A stretch of 64,000 nucleotides of DNA from Hygrocybe punicea (lineage: Eukaryota > Basidiomycota > Agaricomycetes > Agaricales > Hygrophoraceae), in assembly GCA_963556145.1 (NCBI GenBank), contig OY744461.1, positions 6,954,891-7,018,890 on the forward strand. Reading direction: 5' to 3'. A program made the translations under genes and the position numbers. Of the stretch, positions 12,036-22,334 are shown one piece after another (positions within the stretch are counted from its first letter, which is position 1; each line of letters opens with the position of its first letter). Below the pieces are notes generated by a model. It made no database searches and had not been told where the DNA came from. It saw nothing but the letters and a program-made list of their open reading frames with translations.

Positions 12036-14105
12036 TTAAGGCCCGGGATCAAGTTTGGATGTCGATGGCTTGGGAGATGAAGGCCTTGTTTGGCTTGGAG
12101 TAATGGAGAGTAGGATTTCGGGTGGAACGATGTTGCTCCAATCCACATCCATTGATGAAGCGCTGGGCTCTGCAGGGGTCGATGACTGGTGGCGTGACGA
12201 TGCACGCGTATTGGGACGGAATCCTAGGACATGGAGAAGATCAGAATTGGAATATATACAGCCTATGATGTAATGTTGAAATACATACCCGGAGTCGGAG
12301 ACTTCTTCGGTGGCTTCACCAGGTTGAGTTTCTCTACGATAATGCCCGCTTGCTCCGAAGCAACATCCAATTTCCTCCTCTTTGCCATCTCGCCATCCTC
12401 GTGACCATCGCTGGGAGACATCTTTTCAGGTTCGGGAGATCCGTCATCGTTGTCCATGGTTATATCATTATCAACATCCAACAACCCCGCCCACTCTGGT
12501 CCTAAAATGTCCAACTTCGCGGATTCCGGTGCCACAACATCCGGCTCGGGGGCGATGGGTGGCTTAATCTCCATTGTCAATTTCTCCGATGCCGATTGCC
12601 GGGTTGTGCGCGACGACCCAATTTCAACAGCGACTGCGAGATGTCAGTGCATTAATCATAACAAGGTGAGCAACGTACGCATTTGGGCCTTAGACCGCTT
12701 CTTCTTTACCGGGGCTACGTCCTCCTCCATCTTTATGTCGTCTATACATGAATAAATGTGTTGGATCATCGTTTTGATATTCGGAATTCAATAACTCACC
12801 CTCATCGTCGTCCTCGGCTTTGGACTTGATTGTGCGCTCTGTCATGATGAAGGGTTTGCATGTATGACAATCACAGACAATGAAAGTACTTACTGGACTT
12901 GGGCTTGGGCTTGGGCTTCTTTTTGTCCTTCTCGGACGAATTGTCTGCGCCACCTGAATATTCAATAGATCTATACACCACTATGGTTGAAAATTTGTAC
13001 AAACCAGCAGAAGATGCCTTCTGTTTTTTGACCGATTTTGACTTGGCTTTGCCCTTGCCCTTGCCCTGGGCAACTGGCTCCTCTGCAAATGTACTATATC
13101 ATTAGCACAATCACACATGTAATTCTAGATCACACCTTCATCATCATCTGCCACATCAGAATCGACGAGGACACTATGTCCTTTACACCAAGCAATAACA
13201 TGACCGATGATCTCGAGCTTTGTGGCATCCGGAAGCCCACCGAATGACCAATTTGCCAAGGTTCCGCTGTGCCATGCTGGCACGGATTCGTCGTATTTTG
13301 CCCAATCTATGATGCCAGACGTGAGAATTCATTTGGCCATAAATACATATATACTTACCTAGATCCTCGGGCTTGATCTCGGTGTTCACAGCGCCATGTT
13401 GAATCAAAGCCGATGGAGAATGTTTCCCGACATAAAATTCTTTCAGGAGCCAATCATCGAAGATCTTGCTTCGCCAGTCACGGGTAACCTCGTTTGCCCG
13501 TTTCGCCACCAAGACTTCTGCCCAAATTTCGTCCATGACGGTGTCGGTATACTTGAGGTAATCCCGAAGTGAATCGGTCCCTTCCTTATCATTTTTGACG
13601 TAGTCCGGCGAGTAGTTGGGTGCCTTGTTGTATGCGATGGCTGCTGTCGCGTAGATGTACATATCCATTTGATAAATCAAGCGACGGAGCGGTTCCTCGT
13701 ATCGTTCGGGGATTTCGCGCCATAACTCACCTCGGGCGGTGGCATCGTGGGGGTGTGTCTTCAGTACATAGAGATTACGAGAAAATACGGGAATGGTGCC
13801 GGATTCCTTGTTGGGTGCCGGAATCTTGGGCGGGACCATGTACTGGATTTGGAAGATGCGATGTAGCTCCTGCAGCTTTTTGGGCGGCGCATCAGGCCAG
13901 TACTTGAAGGCGGCGGGATTGACAGCGGGAGTCGAGGTTTTGACGACTGGCAAGGACATGGTAGATGAAATAAAAGTTTTTTGGTCGACGTGTGAGGCGA
14001 TTTGAGAGCAAAAGAAAAGGGCGGATTTATTACTCAACGCTCCAGACTATGAATACAGATGTCACGACCACGTGACCAGATCAATCGCCACATGTTCGAC
14101 CTCAT
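11505..14105. repeat. Segmental duplication, copy 1
   Basis: Aligns in the same orientation with 18570-21510, including the 3' flank, seven exons, six introns and about 100 bp of promoter. Exons and introns are similarly conserved by eye, pointing to a DNA-level duplication and not retroposition. The two copies are separated by about 4.5 kb holding the assembly gap and repeats, so the distance between them may be unreliable. Confidence 0.8.
12036..13959 (-). CDS. Conserved hypothetical nuclear-type protein, seven exons (copy 1)
   Basis: I do not recognise the family. Splicing read from GT/AG sites gives exons 13959-13359, 13306-13136, 13082-12894, 12838-12800, 12741-12679, 12633-12289 and 12223-12036, with all junctions in phase and a 531-residue product ending at TAA. 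The N-terminal 200 residues are a compact, probably helical region containing FKYWPDAPPKK and DTVMDEIWAEV. Exon 2 has a Trp-rich stretch (WSFGGLPDATK). The C-terminal half is low-complexity, with Lys/Glu runs and a likely nuclear signal (PVKKKRSK), and ends SKLDPGP. The ATG at 13959 is chosen because the frame upstream has no ATG. The second copy at 19444-21366 conserves every intron and most residues, which supports the model. It could be a host gene or a captured transposon cargo gene; the sequence does not decide. Confidence 0.7.
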
Positions 14106-14284
14106 GTTCGGCTTCTTTGCATGCATAAACAACAGATCTATTTATTTATGTTTTTGATGTGGCTCGAGCTTAGAAGTTGTCCAAAGCTAGTAATTGCACG
14201 CAGAAAACCGACATGTGCAGCGTATGGAATATTTTTCAGTTGGTAAGGCAATAAATCGAGTTAATTCGTTCGATGAATATTCAC
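13960..14284. other. Promoter side of copy 1 gene and sequence up to the gap
   Basis: No gene seen. The first ~100 bp are weakly similar to the sequence upstream of copy 2 (21400-21500), as expected for the shared promoter. Confidence 0.4.
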
Positions 14285-14484
14285 NNNNNNNNNNNNNNNN
14301 NNNNNNNNNNNNNNNNNNNNNNNNNNNNNNNNNNNNNNNNNNNNNNNNNNNNNNNNNNNNNNNNNNNNNNNNNNNNNNNNNNNNNNNNNNNNNNNNNNNN
14401 NNNNNNNNNNNNNNNNNNNNNNNNNNNNNNNNNNNNNNNNNNNNNNNNNNNNNNNNNNNNNNNNNNNNNNNNNNNNNNNNNNNN
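14285..14484. other. Assembly gap (200 N)
   Basis: Exactly 200 N. The round length suggests a scaffold gap of unknown true size. Coding sequence just to the right (acidic DPD repeats) is cut by it. Confidence 0.99.
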
Positions 14485-15283
14485 ACCCAGACAACGAAGA
14501 CCCAGACGCGGACGCGATCGACGATGACGAAGACCCAGACAACAAGGACCCAGACGTGGACGATGGCGACGAAGAAAAGGATCACAACGGTAAGTCGTCG
14601 CTGTTTTTTTGCCTATTTTATGTACTACTAATGCCTTGCAGTTGTTACTGTGCCGGGACGAAGCCTGCAGCTGCAACGGCAACGGAAAGAGCAGCAGCAG
14701 CAGCAGCGATGCCAACGGCAACATCAGCAGCAGCAGCCACAACAGCAACGGCAACATCAGCAGCAGCAGCAGCGACGGTAAAGGCAGCAGCAGCAGCAGC
14801 AACGGCAGCAGCAACAGCAGTGGCAACGGCAGCAGCAGCAGCAGCGGCAACGGCAGCAGCAGCAGCAGCGGCAACGGCAGCAGCAGCAGCAGCAACAACA
14901 ACGGCAGTGGCAGCAGCGGGAATGGCAGCAGCAGCAGCAGCGGGGCCATGACCGGGAAAGGCAGCAGCAGCGTAACTGGGGCCGGGAACAGCAGCAGCAG
15001 CAGGACCAGGACCGGGAACGGCAGCAGCAATGGCAACGGCAGCAGCAGCCGCAACGGCCACGGCCACGGCAACAGCTATGGCAACGGCAACATCAGCAGC
15101 AGCGGGAACAGCAGGAGCAGCAGCGGCAAAACGGCAGGAGCAGCAGCAGCAGCAACGGCCAGCAGCAGCAGCAGGAACGGCAGCAGCAGCACCAGCACCA
15201 GCAGCAGCAGGCACGACAATGGCAACAGCAACGGCAGCAGCAGCGGTGGTAATGAACCCGACCGTCGGGGTGGTTTAGCAATG
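14485..15283 (+). pseudogene. Partial acidic/polyglutamine reading frame with CAG/CAA-rich tract
   Basis: Directly after the gap a frame encodes acidic repeats (DPDNEDPDADA and similar) to about 14589. A GT...AG intron (14590-14640, starting GTAAGT) then joins in phase to VVTVPGRSLQLQRQR and a long run of Gln with Arg/His. This Gln frame meets a stop near 14780 and reopens beyond it. The other two frames of the tract are also open and read poly-Ser and poly-Ala, an expected result of (CAG/CAA/CGG)n composition and not evidence for genes. I cannot tell whether the stop is real decay or an error in a repeat that is hard to assemble. Function unknown. Confidence 0.45.
14655..15250 (+). repeat. 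CAG/CAA/CGG triplet-rich tract
   Basis: About 600 bp built almost entirely of CAG, CAA, CGG and GGC triplets in irregular order. Similar shorter tracts occur at 48060-48340 and 50943-51050. Confidence 0.9.
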
Positions 15284-15285
15284 CG

Positions 15286-15384
15286 ATGAGGGCAGGGTGA
15301 TTCCCTGCCCTCGTTATATCATTATTATTTTATTTTGTACCTATTATACATGGTGTGACAAGGGCAGAATTCCTGCCCTCGGAA
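15286..15384. repeat. Pair of short hairpins around GGGCAG / CTGCCC
   Basis: Two palindromes, GAGGGCAGGG...CCCTGCCCTC (15286-15311) and AGGGCAG...CTGCCCT (15360-15380), separated by an A/T-rich stretch. They could be a terminator-like fold or remnants of a small foldback element. Confidence 0.6.
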
Positions 15385-15405
15385 TGATTATTATTATCAT
15401 TGTTG

Positions 15406-15544
15406 TGTACATTTATGAGTCATGTGATTAGTGAGACGCGACATGTCACAAAAGTGTGATGTAACATTTGGACGTCCAAACGTGACATTACACTTTGTGA
15501 CATGTGATCAACAAACACGTTAAGTCACATGAACAAATGGTACA
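15406..15544. mobile_element. Foldback/MITE-like palindrome (~139 bp)
   Basis: Centred on GGACGTCC near 15474. Inner 32-nt arms (ACATGTCACAAA... against ...TTTGTGACATGT) match at roughly 85% by eye, and weaker pairing extends out to TGTAC / GTACA. No coding potential and no clear target duplication. Probably a decayed MITE. Confidence 0.6.
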
Positions 15545-16319
15545 AGCCCATCAAACGCGGTTGAGATTTTCTCCTTACCTCACAACCACCACTACCACTT
15601 TTGATGACACTACAGGATCCTTGGTTATTGTACCGGGCAACAACCAGAGATTCTGGAGTGTCATGGTCTTAACCGGTAGGTGATTTCCTCAGGCTTTGTT
15701 GCTCACATCTGTTCACTTCACAGGACTACTTGATTATTGTGGTATGTTCTTCTTTTTCACTGGCAGGTATCTTCTTTGGTATGTTTGCATCCAGATGAGT
15801 GATTAATTTGTATTACCCCATTACTGACAGTATCTTTTGTTGAAGTTATCTGTTCAACTTGAATGAACATTGTGGCATCTCTGCGTGCCAACTGTTGGTG
15901 TCCGGTCCTCAGAAATGAGTGCTTGTCGCCGTACAGGTCTTCAGGAATGAAAGGGCGGGTGAATCCCCCTGATTTCCTTGCTGGGCAACCTACTTGTAGT
16001 GGGCCTGGTGGCATCATTGAAAGTTGACCAGGTAAGTCTCATTATTACTTTTAAGGCTCCCTTTAGTGACATTGAGACCAGGTAATATTGTCAGTTTGGT
16101 TGATTTCAGTGTCCATTTTTGGTTATTTGTTCGCAAAGTTTTTGTTAGTATTTTCTTTGTCAGTCAGTCTTGATCAAGAAGGAGAAGAGCTCCTCCTTTG
16201 AGATCAAGACTGAATGGCATTGGTGTCTTGCTTGTTATCCTTTCAGAGGCATTTGTGAATTCACAGTAGGGGTACTTGTTGTAATGTTAAGCTTTCAATG
16301 TCTTAGAAGGAATTTATTG
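15545..16319. other. No gene identified
   Basis: Several plausible GT...AG intron-like stretches occur (for example 15677-15723 and 15742-15767), but I could not join them into a convincing protein. Function unknown. Confidence 0.4.
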
Positions 16320-17240
16320 CATTTTATCGGTGTAAACCCTAACCCTATGTCACGAGGTCAGCCGTATCATGGCTGGCCATTATATCTCTGGCACTGGCCA
16401 ATCCATGGCCCACAACCAGCCAAAGACCCATTAGGAACAACCAACCCATGTGTCATGACCAGCCAATGTATTCTGAGTGTTGGCCAATGCATATCATGTT
16501 GACAGCTGATGTAATTAGAGCTGTGGCCATCCCAATGTAACTGGAGCTTTGGCCAACCCAGGTGCTATGGCCATGTCATATAACCAAAGCTTTGGCCAAC
16601 CCATGTTCCATGGCTACACCCAGTATAGTCAGCCAATCCATGTCTCATGGCCAGCCAATAAACGCAGAGGTCAGCCAATCCATGTTTCATGGCCAGCCAA
16701 ATTACCCAGTGTGGTTTGGCCAACCCACGTACCATAGCCAGCCAAAATACCAGGATCAGCCAATCCATGTTGCCAGCTGAAATGCACAAACCAGTCAGCC
16801 AATCCATGTTCCATGGCCAACTGAAATACCCAGCCTGGTTGGCCAATCCATGTTCCATGGCCAGCCGAAATACCCAGCCTGGTCGGCCAATCCATGTTCC
16901 ATGGACAACCAAAATACCCAGCCTGGTCGGCCAATCCATGTTCCATGGCCAACCAAAATACCCAGACCCGTTGGCCAATCCACGTTCCACGGCCAGCCGA
17001 CATACCCAGACCCGTCGGCCAATCCACATTCCACGGCCAGCCAAATACCCAGAGCGGTCGGCCAATCCATATTCCATGGCCAGCCAATCTATCCCTCTGC
17101 TTAGGCCAACCCATGCCTCTCGGAACATAGTCCCCTCGGCCAAGCCATCTGCCCTGGAGAAAGATATTGGTCGTCCGAGATTGGCTAGCCCACTCGGAGT
17201 GGGAATTGTCCATCTCAGCTGACCCATGTATCATGGGAAA
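16320..17240. repeat. 44-bp minisatellite, family 1
   Basis: Tandem units of about 44 bp, each containing GGCCAATCCATG, CCATGGCCAGCC and AATACCCAGCCTGGT. They are most regular at 16800-17100 and degenerate outward. Each unit holds palindromes (CCATGG, TGGCCA), and the long apparent reading frames on both strands are by-products of the repeat. The array is followed by GATACGCTGAAAGGGCT, nearly the same as the sequence after the array at 46230-46650. A short telomere-like CCCTAACCCT lies at its left edge (about 16336). Confidence 0.9.
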
Positions 17241-18569
17241 GATACGCTGAAAGGGCTCCCTAATCTGACAGGCCCAGTCACAGGACAGTCTTTCTCCCAG
17301 ATTCTGATTCACCCCATCTGTATTTGTTTGTATTACCTACTTTGGTAGTAGCTAGTACCCAAATACCAATTGCAGTTCAAGTCATCATTCATTTGTTTAA
17401 GGATATCAATCTCAGATATATTGATACTCCCTTATTACTTGTTTGATACATATTCTTTGTGTTCTGTCACGTAGTACAGTCACATTCAATTTCTTTCAAG
17501 TTCTATTGATCATCACCAAAGATATCCCAGTACTTTATTCTGCACTAGTAGCCAATGTGCGTTTGAAGCTTCGGAATAAAGTCCGATATCTTGATCATCA
17601 ATCCTACTTGCCTATTGTTCAGTTCATTCATTCTGTACATAGTATTTTGTCACACCTCCCTTTTTGTTTGACATCTACTGTTACACTCGCCCATTGCCCA
17701 TTGCCTATCGCCCATCGTCCATAATCTATCACTCATCTCTATTGTACCTCTGCTCATTGTATACTTGCTACTTGTATACTTGACTGTTGTACACTCGTTC
17801 ATCTTACACTGTTCATACTTGCTTGAGTTATTATCCGCTTATACTCTCGCATACCTCTTGTCACTCAAAGTCTTTACCTTCAGTAGGGAAGGCCTCACTG
17901 TTCACTCATCCTCTATAAGTCATACATCCGACTTATATTATTGTCAAGTATTTGTTGTATCCCTCAAAGCTAACCTTTGATAGGATTCACACCACAACCC
18001 AACCACCCAACAGGAATAACCCAGAGTTATTAAAGAGCTAAATCCTTGTTCCTAAAGGACAACAAGGTAATTTCCTGATCAACGATGCACTCCGGAAACC
18101 CTTGGTGTGGATTTGTTCAAACACTTCCCATGCAAAACACCATACAAAAAAATAACATACCATTAGTCCCCGTTTCCCTCATAGTCAGAATCTTCTTTAA
18201 TCCCTTCAAATGCTCGTCCACGTAGATCCTTAGCTTTTTGTAGTTCACTTTATTGTCTTTATTGATTGTTTCCATTATTTGTTCATCATTTCCGACCCGA
18301 CCCGACCCGACCCGCCATACCCGACATCGTCGGCATCCTCAGGTTCTTCGTTATTCATCCATTTTCACTCCGTTCATCGCCGGATTCATCGTTATTTGTT
18401 TAGTTTTACACAGTGGCTTGATATTTTACTTACATTTTCACTTCCTTTACTATTATTTCCGACACTGACTTATCCACCGTCACTTCTACGCTGACACCCC
18501 TCTGGTTAGGATCTTTATTTCTTTATATAGTTCCAAAGCCACCAAGAACCCGCATCTACACCGGTATTA
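17241..18569. other. No gene identified; A/T- and pyrimidine-rich spacer
   Basis: No supported coding region. It contains a run of CGACC pentamers (about 18296-18316). On the minus strand, sequence starting TGTAACAAATCCCCC at 18634 followed by a TATA-like AACTATATAAAG resembles the start of a long terminal repeat, but no second copy, primer-binding site or pol frame is visible, so this is not called. Confidence 0.4.
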
Positions 18570-18638
18570 AATAGTCATAGCTTTCCTTGAAGTCATGGTT
18601 ATGCTTGTCAGCACACGAGGGGGATTTGTTACAGTTGT

Positions 18639-18994
18639 CACAGGGGTCAAATGAGGACTTTTTGCCATCAAATAATATTGAGATATATTGAAATTATTTT
18701 TGTTGTTATCATAAGTCCAAAAATGTTGTAAAATGTAAGGTTATCTAAATGCAGTATTCACACCAACGATAGTACAGGTAAATTTTTAGATTATTCGGTC
18801 CCTAGATAATCAGGCTTCTAGGGACCGAATAATCTAAAAATTTACCTGTACTATCGTTGGTGTGAATACTGCATTTAGATAACCTTACATTTTACAACAT
18901 TTTTGGACTTATGATAACAACAAAAATAATTTCAATATTTGAGTGGATATCTCAATATTATTTGATAGCAAAAAATCCTCATCCGTCTCCTGTG
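18639..18994. mobile_element. Near-perfect 356-bp inverted repeat (foldback MITE)
   Basis: Ends CACAGG...CCTGTG. The two arms of about 165 nt are almost identical when one is reverse-complemented. The inner ~140 nt differ only by a ~10-bp insertion (TTGAGTGGAT) in the right arm, and the loop is a few bases around 18813. The outer 30 nt differ at several positions. The homologous position in duplication copy 1 lacks it, so it inserted after the duplication. Flanking TGT on both sides is a possible 3-bp target duplication, but this is weak. No protein is encoded; the transposase source is unknown. Confidence 0.85.
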
Positions 18995-19443
18995 TGTATA
19001 CCTATAAAGTTGGCAATTCTGGTTTCTTACATATATTCAATTTAAATGTTCACTAGCTCCAGTAATAGTGATCTAAGATTGTCCTTCTCATGTTAGTTGT
19101 GGTGGCTGTACTATGACAACTTGAACTGAAATTAATACATTTATCAGGATATACTTTAGACAAACAGATTTTCAGTCACCAAGATTGATGCCTTACATTG
19201 TATCTATGTTTACTATCTTGCTCAATTGGTATGGTCACAAAAACGTAACACAAGCCATTTTTTAAGAGAGCAGCTAAAAGAAATATGTACAGATATTGTA
19301 CAAATGTAAATAATGGCGGTGCATGAGGAGGTCATTGAGGGCACAGTTTATCAACAAATCACCAGAAATCAATGACTGAGATAAAGTGTTTTTAGTCACA
19401 TATAATAAATACTCCACAAAAGTAAGACTTGCTGCACCCGAAA

Positions 19444-21366
19444 TCAACGCCCGGGATCCAGCTTGGATGTCGACACCTTGGGAGATGAAGGCCTCATTTG
19501 GCTCGGAGGAATTGAGAGTAGGATTTCTGGAGGAAAGATATTGCTCTACTCTACATCCATTGATGAAGCACTGGGCTCTGCAGGGGTGGACGACTGGTGG
19601 CATGACGATGCACGCGTATTGGGATGGAATCCTAGGACATTGAGAAGATCAGATATGAAATTTATACAGAGTATGATGTGATGTTGAAGTACATACCCAG
19701 AGTCAGAGACTTCTTTGCTGGCTTTACTGGCTGGATTGTCTCTGCAATGAAGCCCACTTGCTCCAAAGCAACATCCAGTTTCCTTTTCTTTGCTGTCTCA
19801 CTGTCCCTGTGACCATCGCTGAGAGACTCTTGTTTGTGTTCAGGAGGTCCGTCGTCGTTGTCCATGGCTATATCGACATCAAAAACCAACAACCCCAGCA
19901 GGTCTGGTCCTGTGAAGTCTAACTTTGCAGATTCCGGTTGCAAATCATCCGGCTTGGAAGAGATGGGTGGTTTAACTTCCACTGTCAATTTTTCGGATGC
20001 CGACTTCTTGGATCCATGAGACGGCCCAATTTTGACAGCGACTGCATAGATGTCAGTGCATTAATATTACCAAAGTGAGACACGTACACATTTGAGCCTT
20101 GGAATGCTTCTTCTTTACTGGGGCATTGTCCTCCTCCATCTTTATGTTGTCTACCCATGAATGAATGGTATGGGTCATAATCACAATATTTAGAATTTAA
20201 TATCTTACCCTCATCGTCAACATCAGATTTGGACTTCACTGTGCGTTCTGTGATGATGAGGAGTTACTGCGTGCAACAATCACAAACGATTAAATTACTT
20301 ACTGGACTTGGCCTTGGCCTTGGACTTGCTTTTAGCCTGTTCAGACGAATCTTCTGCGCCACCTGAATATTCAATACCCGCTGATGTTGTTGAAGAATTG
20401 TACAGATCAATGGAAGACACCTTCTGTTTTCTGGCTGACTTGGGCTTTGCTTTGCCCTTGCCTTTGCCCTGTGGAACCAGCTCCTCTGCACCAAATGTAT
20501 TATATTATTAGCACAACCAAACATGAAATTGTAGATCATACCTTCATCATCTTCGGCCACATTGGCATCGACAAGGGCGCTATGTCCTTTGCACCATGCA
20601 ATGACCTGTCCAATGATTTCGAGCTTTGTGGCATCTGGCAGCCCACCGAATGACCAATTTGCAGATGTTCCGCTGTGCCATGCTGGCACAGATTTGTTGT
20701 ACATTGCCCAATCTATCATCCCAGACAAGATAATCGGTTTGACTCGCAATGTATGCATGTACTCACCAAGATCCTCTGGCATGGATTCGGTGTTCATGGC
20801 ACCATGTCGAATTAGAGCGGATGGAGAATGTTTGCCAACATAGTATTCCTTGAGGAGCCAATCGTCGAAGATCTTGCTTTGCCAATCACAGTTAACGTCG
20901 TTCGCCCGTTTTGCGACCAGAACCTCTGCCCATATTTCATCCATGACGGTGTCCGTATATTTGAGGTAATCACACAGTGTATCGGTGCCTTCTTTATTGT
21001 TTTTGACGTATTCCAGTGAGTAGTGTGGCACCTTGTTGTAGGCGATTGCTGAGGTCGTGTAAATGTACAAGTCCATTTGGTAAATGATTCGACGCAGCGG
21101 TTCCTTGTATCGTTCCAGCATCTCACGCCACAACTCGCCTCGAGCGGTGGCATCGTGCAGGTGGGTCTTCAGTACATAGAGATTACACGAGTAGATGGGG
21201 ACAGTGCCAGATTCCTTGTTGGGTGCCGGAATCTTTGGAGGGACCATGCACTGGATTTGGAAAATGTGATGTAACTCCTGCAGCTTTTTGGGTGGCGCAT
21301 CAGGCCAGTATTTGAAGGCGCAGGATTGACAGCAGGAGTCGAGGTTTTGACAATGGGCCACGACAT
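19444..21366 (-). pseudogene. Conserved hypothetical protein copy 2, N-terminal frameshift
   Basis: Same seven-exon layout as 12036-13959 (exon 1 donor at 20767/20766; stop TGA at 19444-19446). Relative to copy 1, one base is missing near 21318 (copy 1 GGCGGCGGG, here GGCGCAGG), so the expected start MSWPIVKTSTPAVNPA goes out of frame after about 16 codons. An ATG at 21397 in the downstream frame could provide a different 26-residue N-terminus joined to the intact AFKYWPDAPPKK region, so translation is not excluded. All later exons appear open. Both copies keep the basic PVKKK-type region and the acidic tail. Function is unknown. The frameshift is seen directly; calling it a pseudogene is inference. 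Confidence 0.65.
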
Positions 21367-21399
21367 GGTAGATGCAGTAGAAGCTTTTGGTGGGCATTT

Positions 21400-21706
21400 G
21401 AGGGTGAAAAAAAGGGGAACGGAAAACGTTGGATGTCAGGGTCGATGCCCTAGTCTATGAAGGAACTGGCCATGTCAGATGACCTGTCAACAACACATGT
21501 TTGGCATTGCATACATTGATTGGACACGTGGTAGACAAATACATACAACCTATACTTGATTCTTCGGTTTTGCCATAATACATCCTTAAAATGTCGATAA
21601 GTGCTATTTGTCATGTAGCTATACAAAAATATATTCTTAACTTATTACACGTTGTGGATGCCGAACATGCTTTATGTTAATATATATAAGGGTATGGTTA
21701 TTAACA
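21400..21706. other. No gene identified
   Basis: Upstream region of copy 2 followed by A/T-rich unique sequence. Nothing recognised. Confidence 0.4.
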
Positions 21707-22062
21707 TAGATATGACTTGTCGAACAGTGTTCGACCTGTTCAACAACTGTTCAACAAGTAATTGCTACCTTAATTTATAAAGTGAAATATATATGAACAT
21801 AGGAATTATTTGTCAAACACTTGTTGAACAGTGTTCGGCCTGTTCGACAAGTGTTCGACAAGTAATTCCTATGTTAATATATATTAATCTAGCAATGACT
21901 TGTTGAACACTTGTCGAACAGTGTTTGGCCTGTTCAACAAGTGTTCGAGAAGTAATTCCTACGTTAATTTATAAAGTGAAATATATATTAATCTAGCAAT
22001 GACTTGTCGAACACTTGTCGAACAGTGTTCAGCCTGGTCGACACATGTTCGGCAGGTTTGTT
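21707..22062. repeat. Four tandem units with internal GTTCGACAAGT palindromes
   Basis: Four units of about 90-105 bp. Each has direct repeats of CTTGTCGAACA, then a GTGTTCGGCC centre, then the inverse TGTTCGACAAG twice, so each unit folds into a ~55-bp hairpin. The units are separated by A/T-rich linkers (TTTATAAAGTGAAATATATA). CpG in the arms is partly changed to TpG/CpA. No function is known to me. Confidence 0.85.
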
Positions 22063-22334
22063 ACATTGCAATACATTCCAATGACCAATCTGGGTGAACA
22101 ACCAAACCCTTGCCAATCTAACTGGAGATGTCTTGCCTCATTGTCCCCTGACACGAATCCAATATCATTAATAGTCAAATGGATTATCCAAACTTGATCA
22201 ATTCTTCTTCACCTTGACAGTCACCATCTCAGAACACATCCTGAGTTATACAATACATACCGGGTTATTACAGTACCATTTCGGACCCCATTGAATCGAT
22301 GAACTAACATAATCTGATCTTTTAGATTTTCAAT

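Larger units (their letters stand above)
18570..21510. repeat. Segmental duplication, copy 2 (with palindromic insert)
   Basis: Counterpart of 11505-14105. It differs by the insertion of a 356-bp palindrome in its 3' flank and by scattered substitutions, many of them transitions. Confidence 0.8.

Noticed and set aside
14556..15289. Long poly-Ala, poly-Ser and poly-Leu reading frames on both strands
   Set aside because: All frames of a CAG/CAA/CGG-rich tract are open by composition; only the Gln frame continues an upstream exon in phase.
16336..16346. Interstitial telomere repeat CCCTAACCCT
   Set aside because: Fewer than two full units; likely chance.
16549..17227. Several overlapping reading frames rich in Trp/Pro/His on both strands
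   Set aside because: They follow the 44-bp minisatellite period and have no gene structure.
18250..18634. Possible LTR retrotransposon long terminal repeat on the minus strand (TGTAACAAATCCCCC start, TATA-like box)
   Set aside because: No second LTR, primer-binding site, polypurine tract or pol coding sequence in the window.
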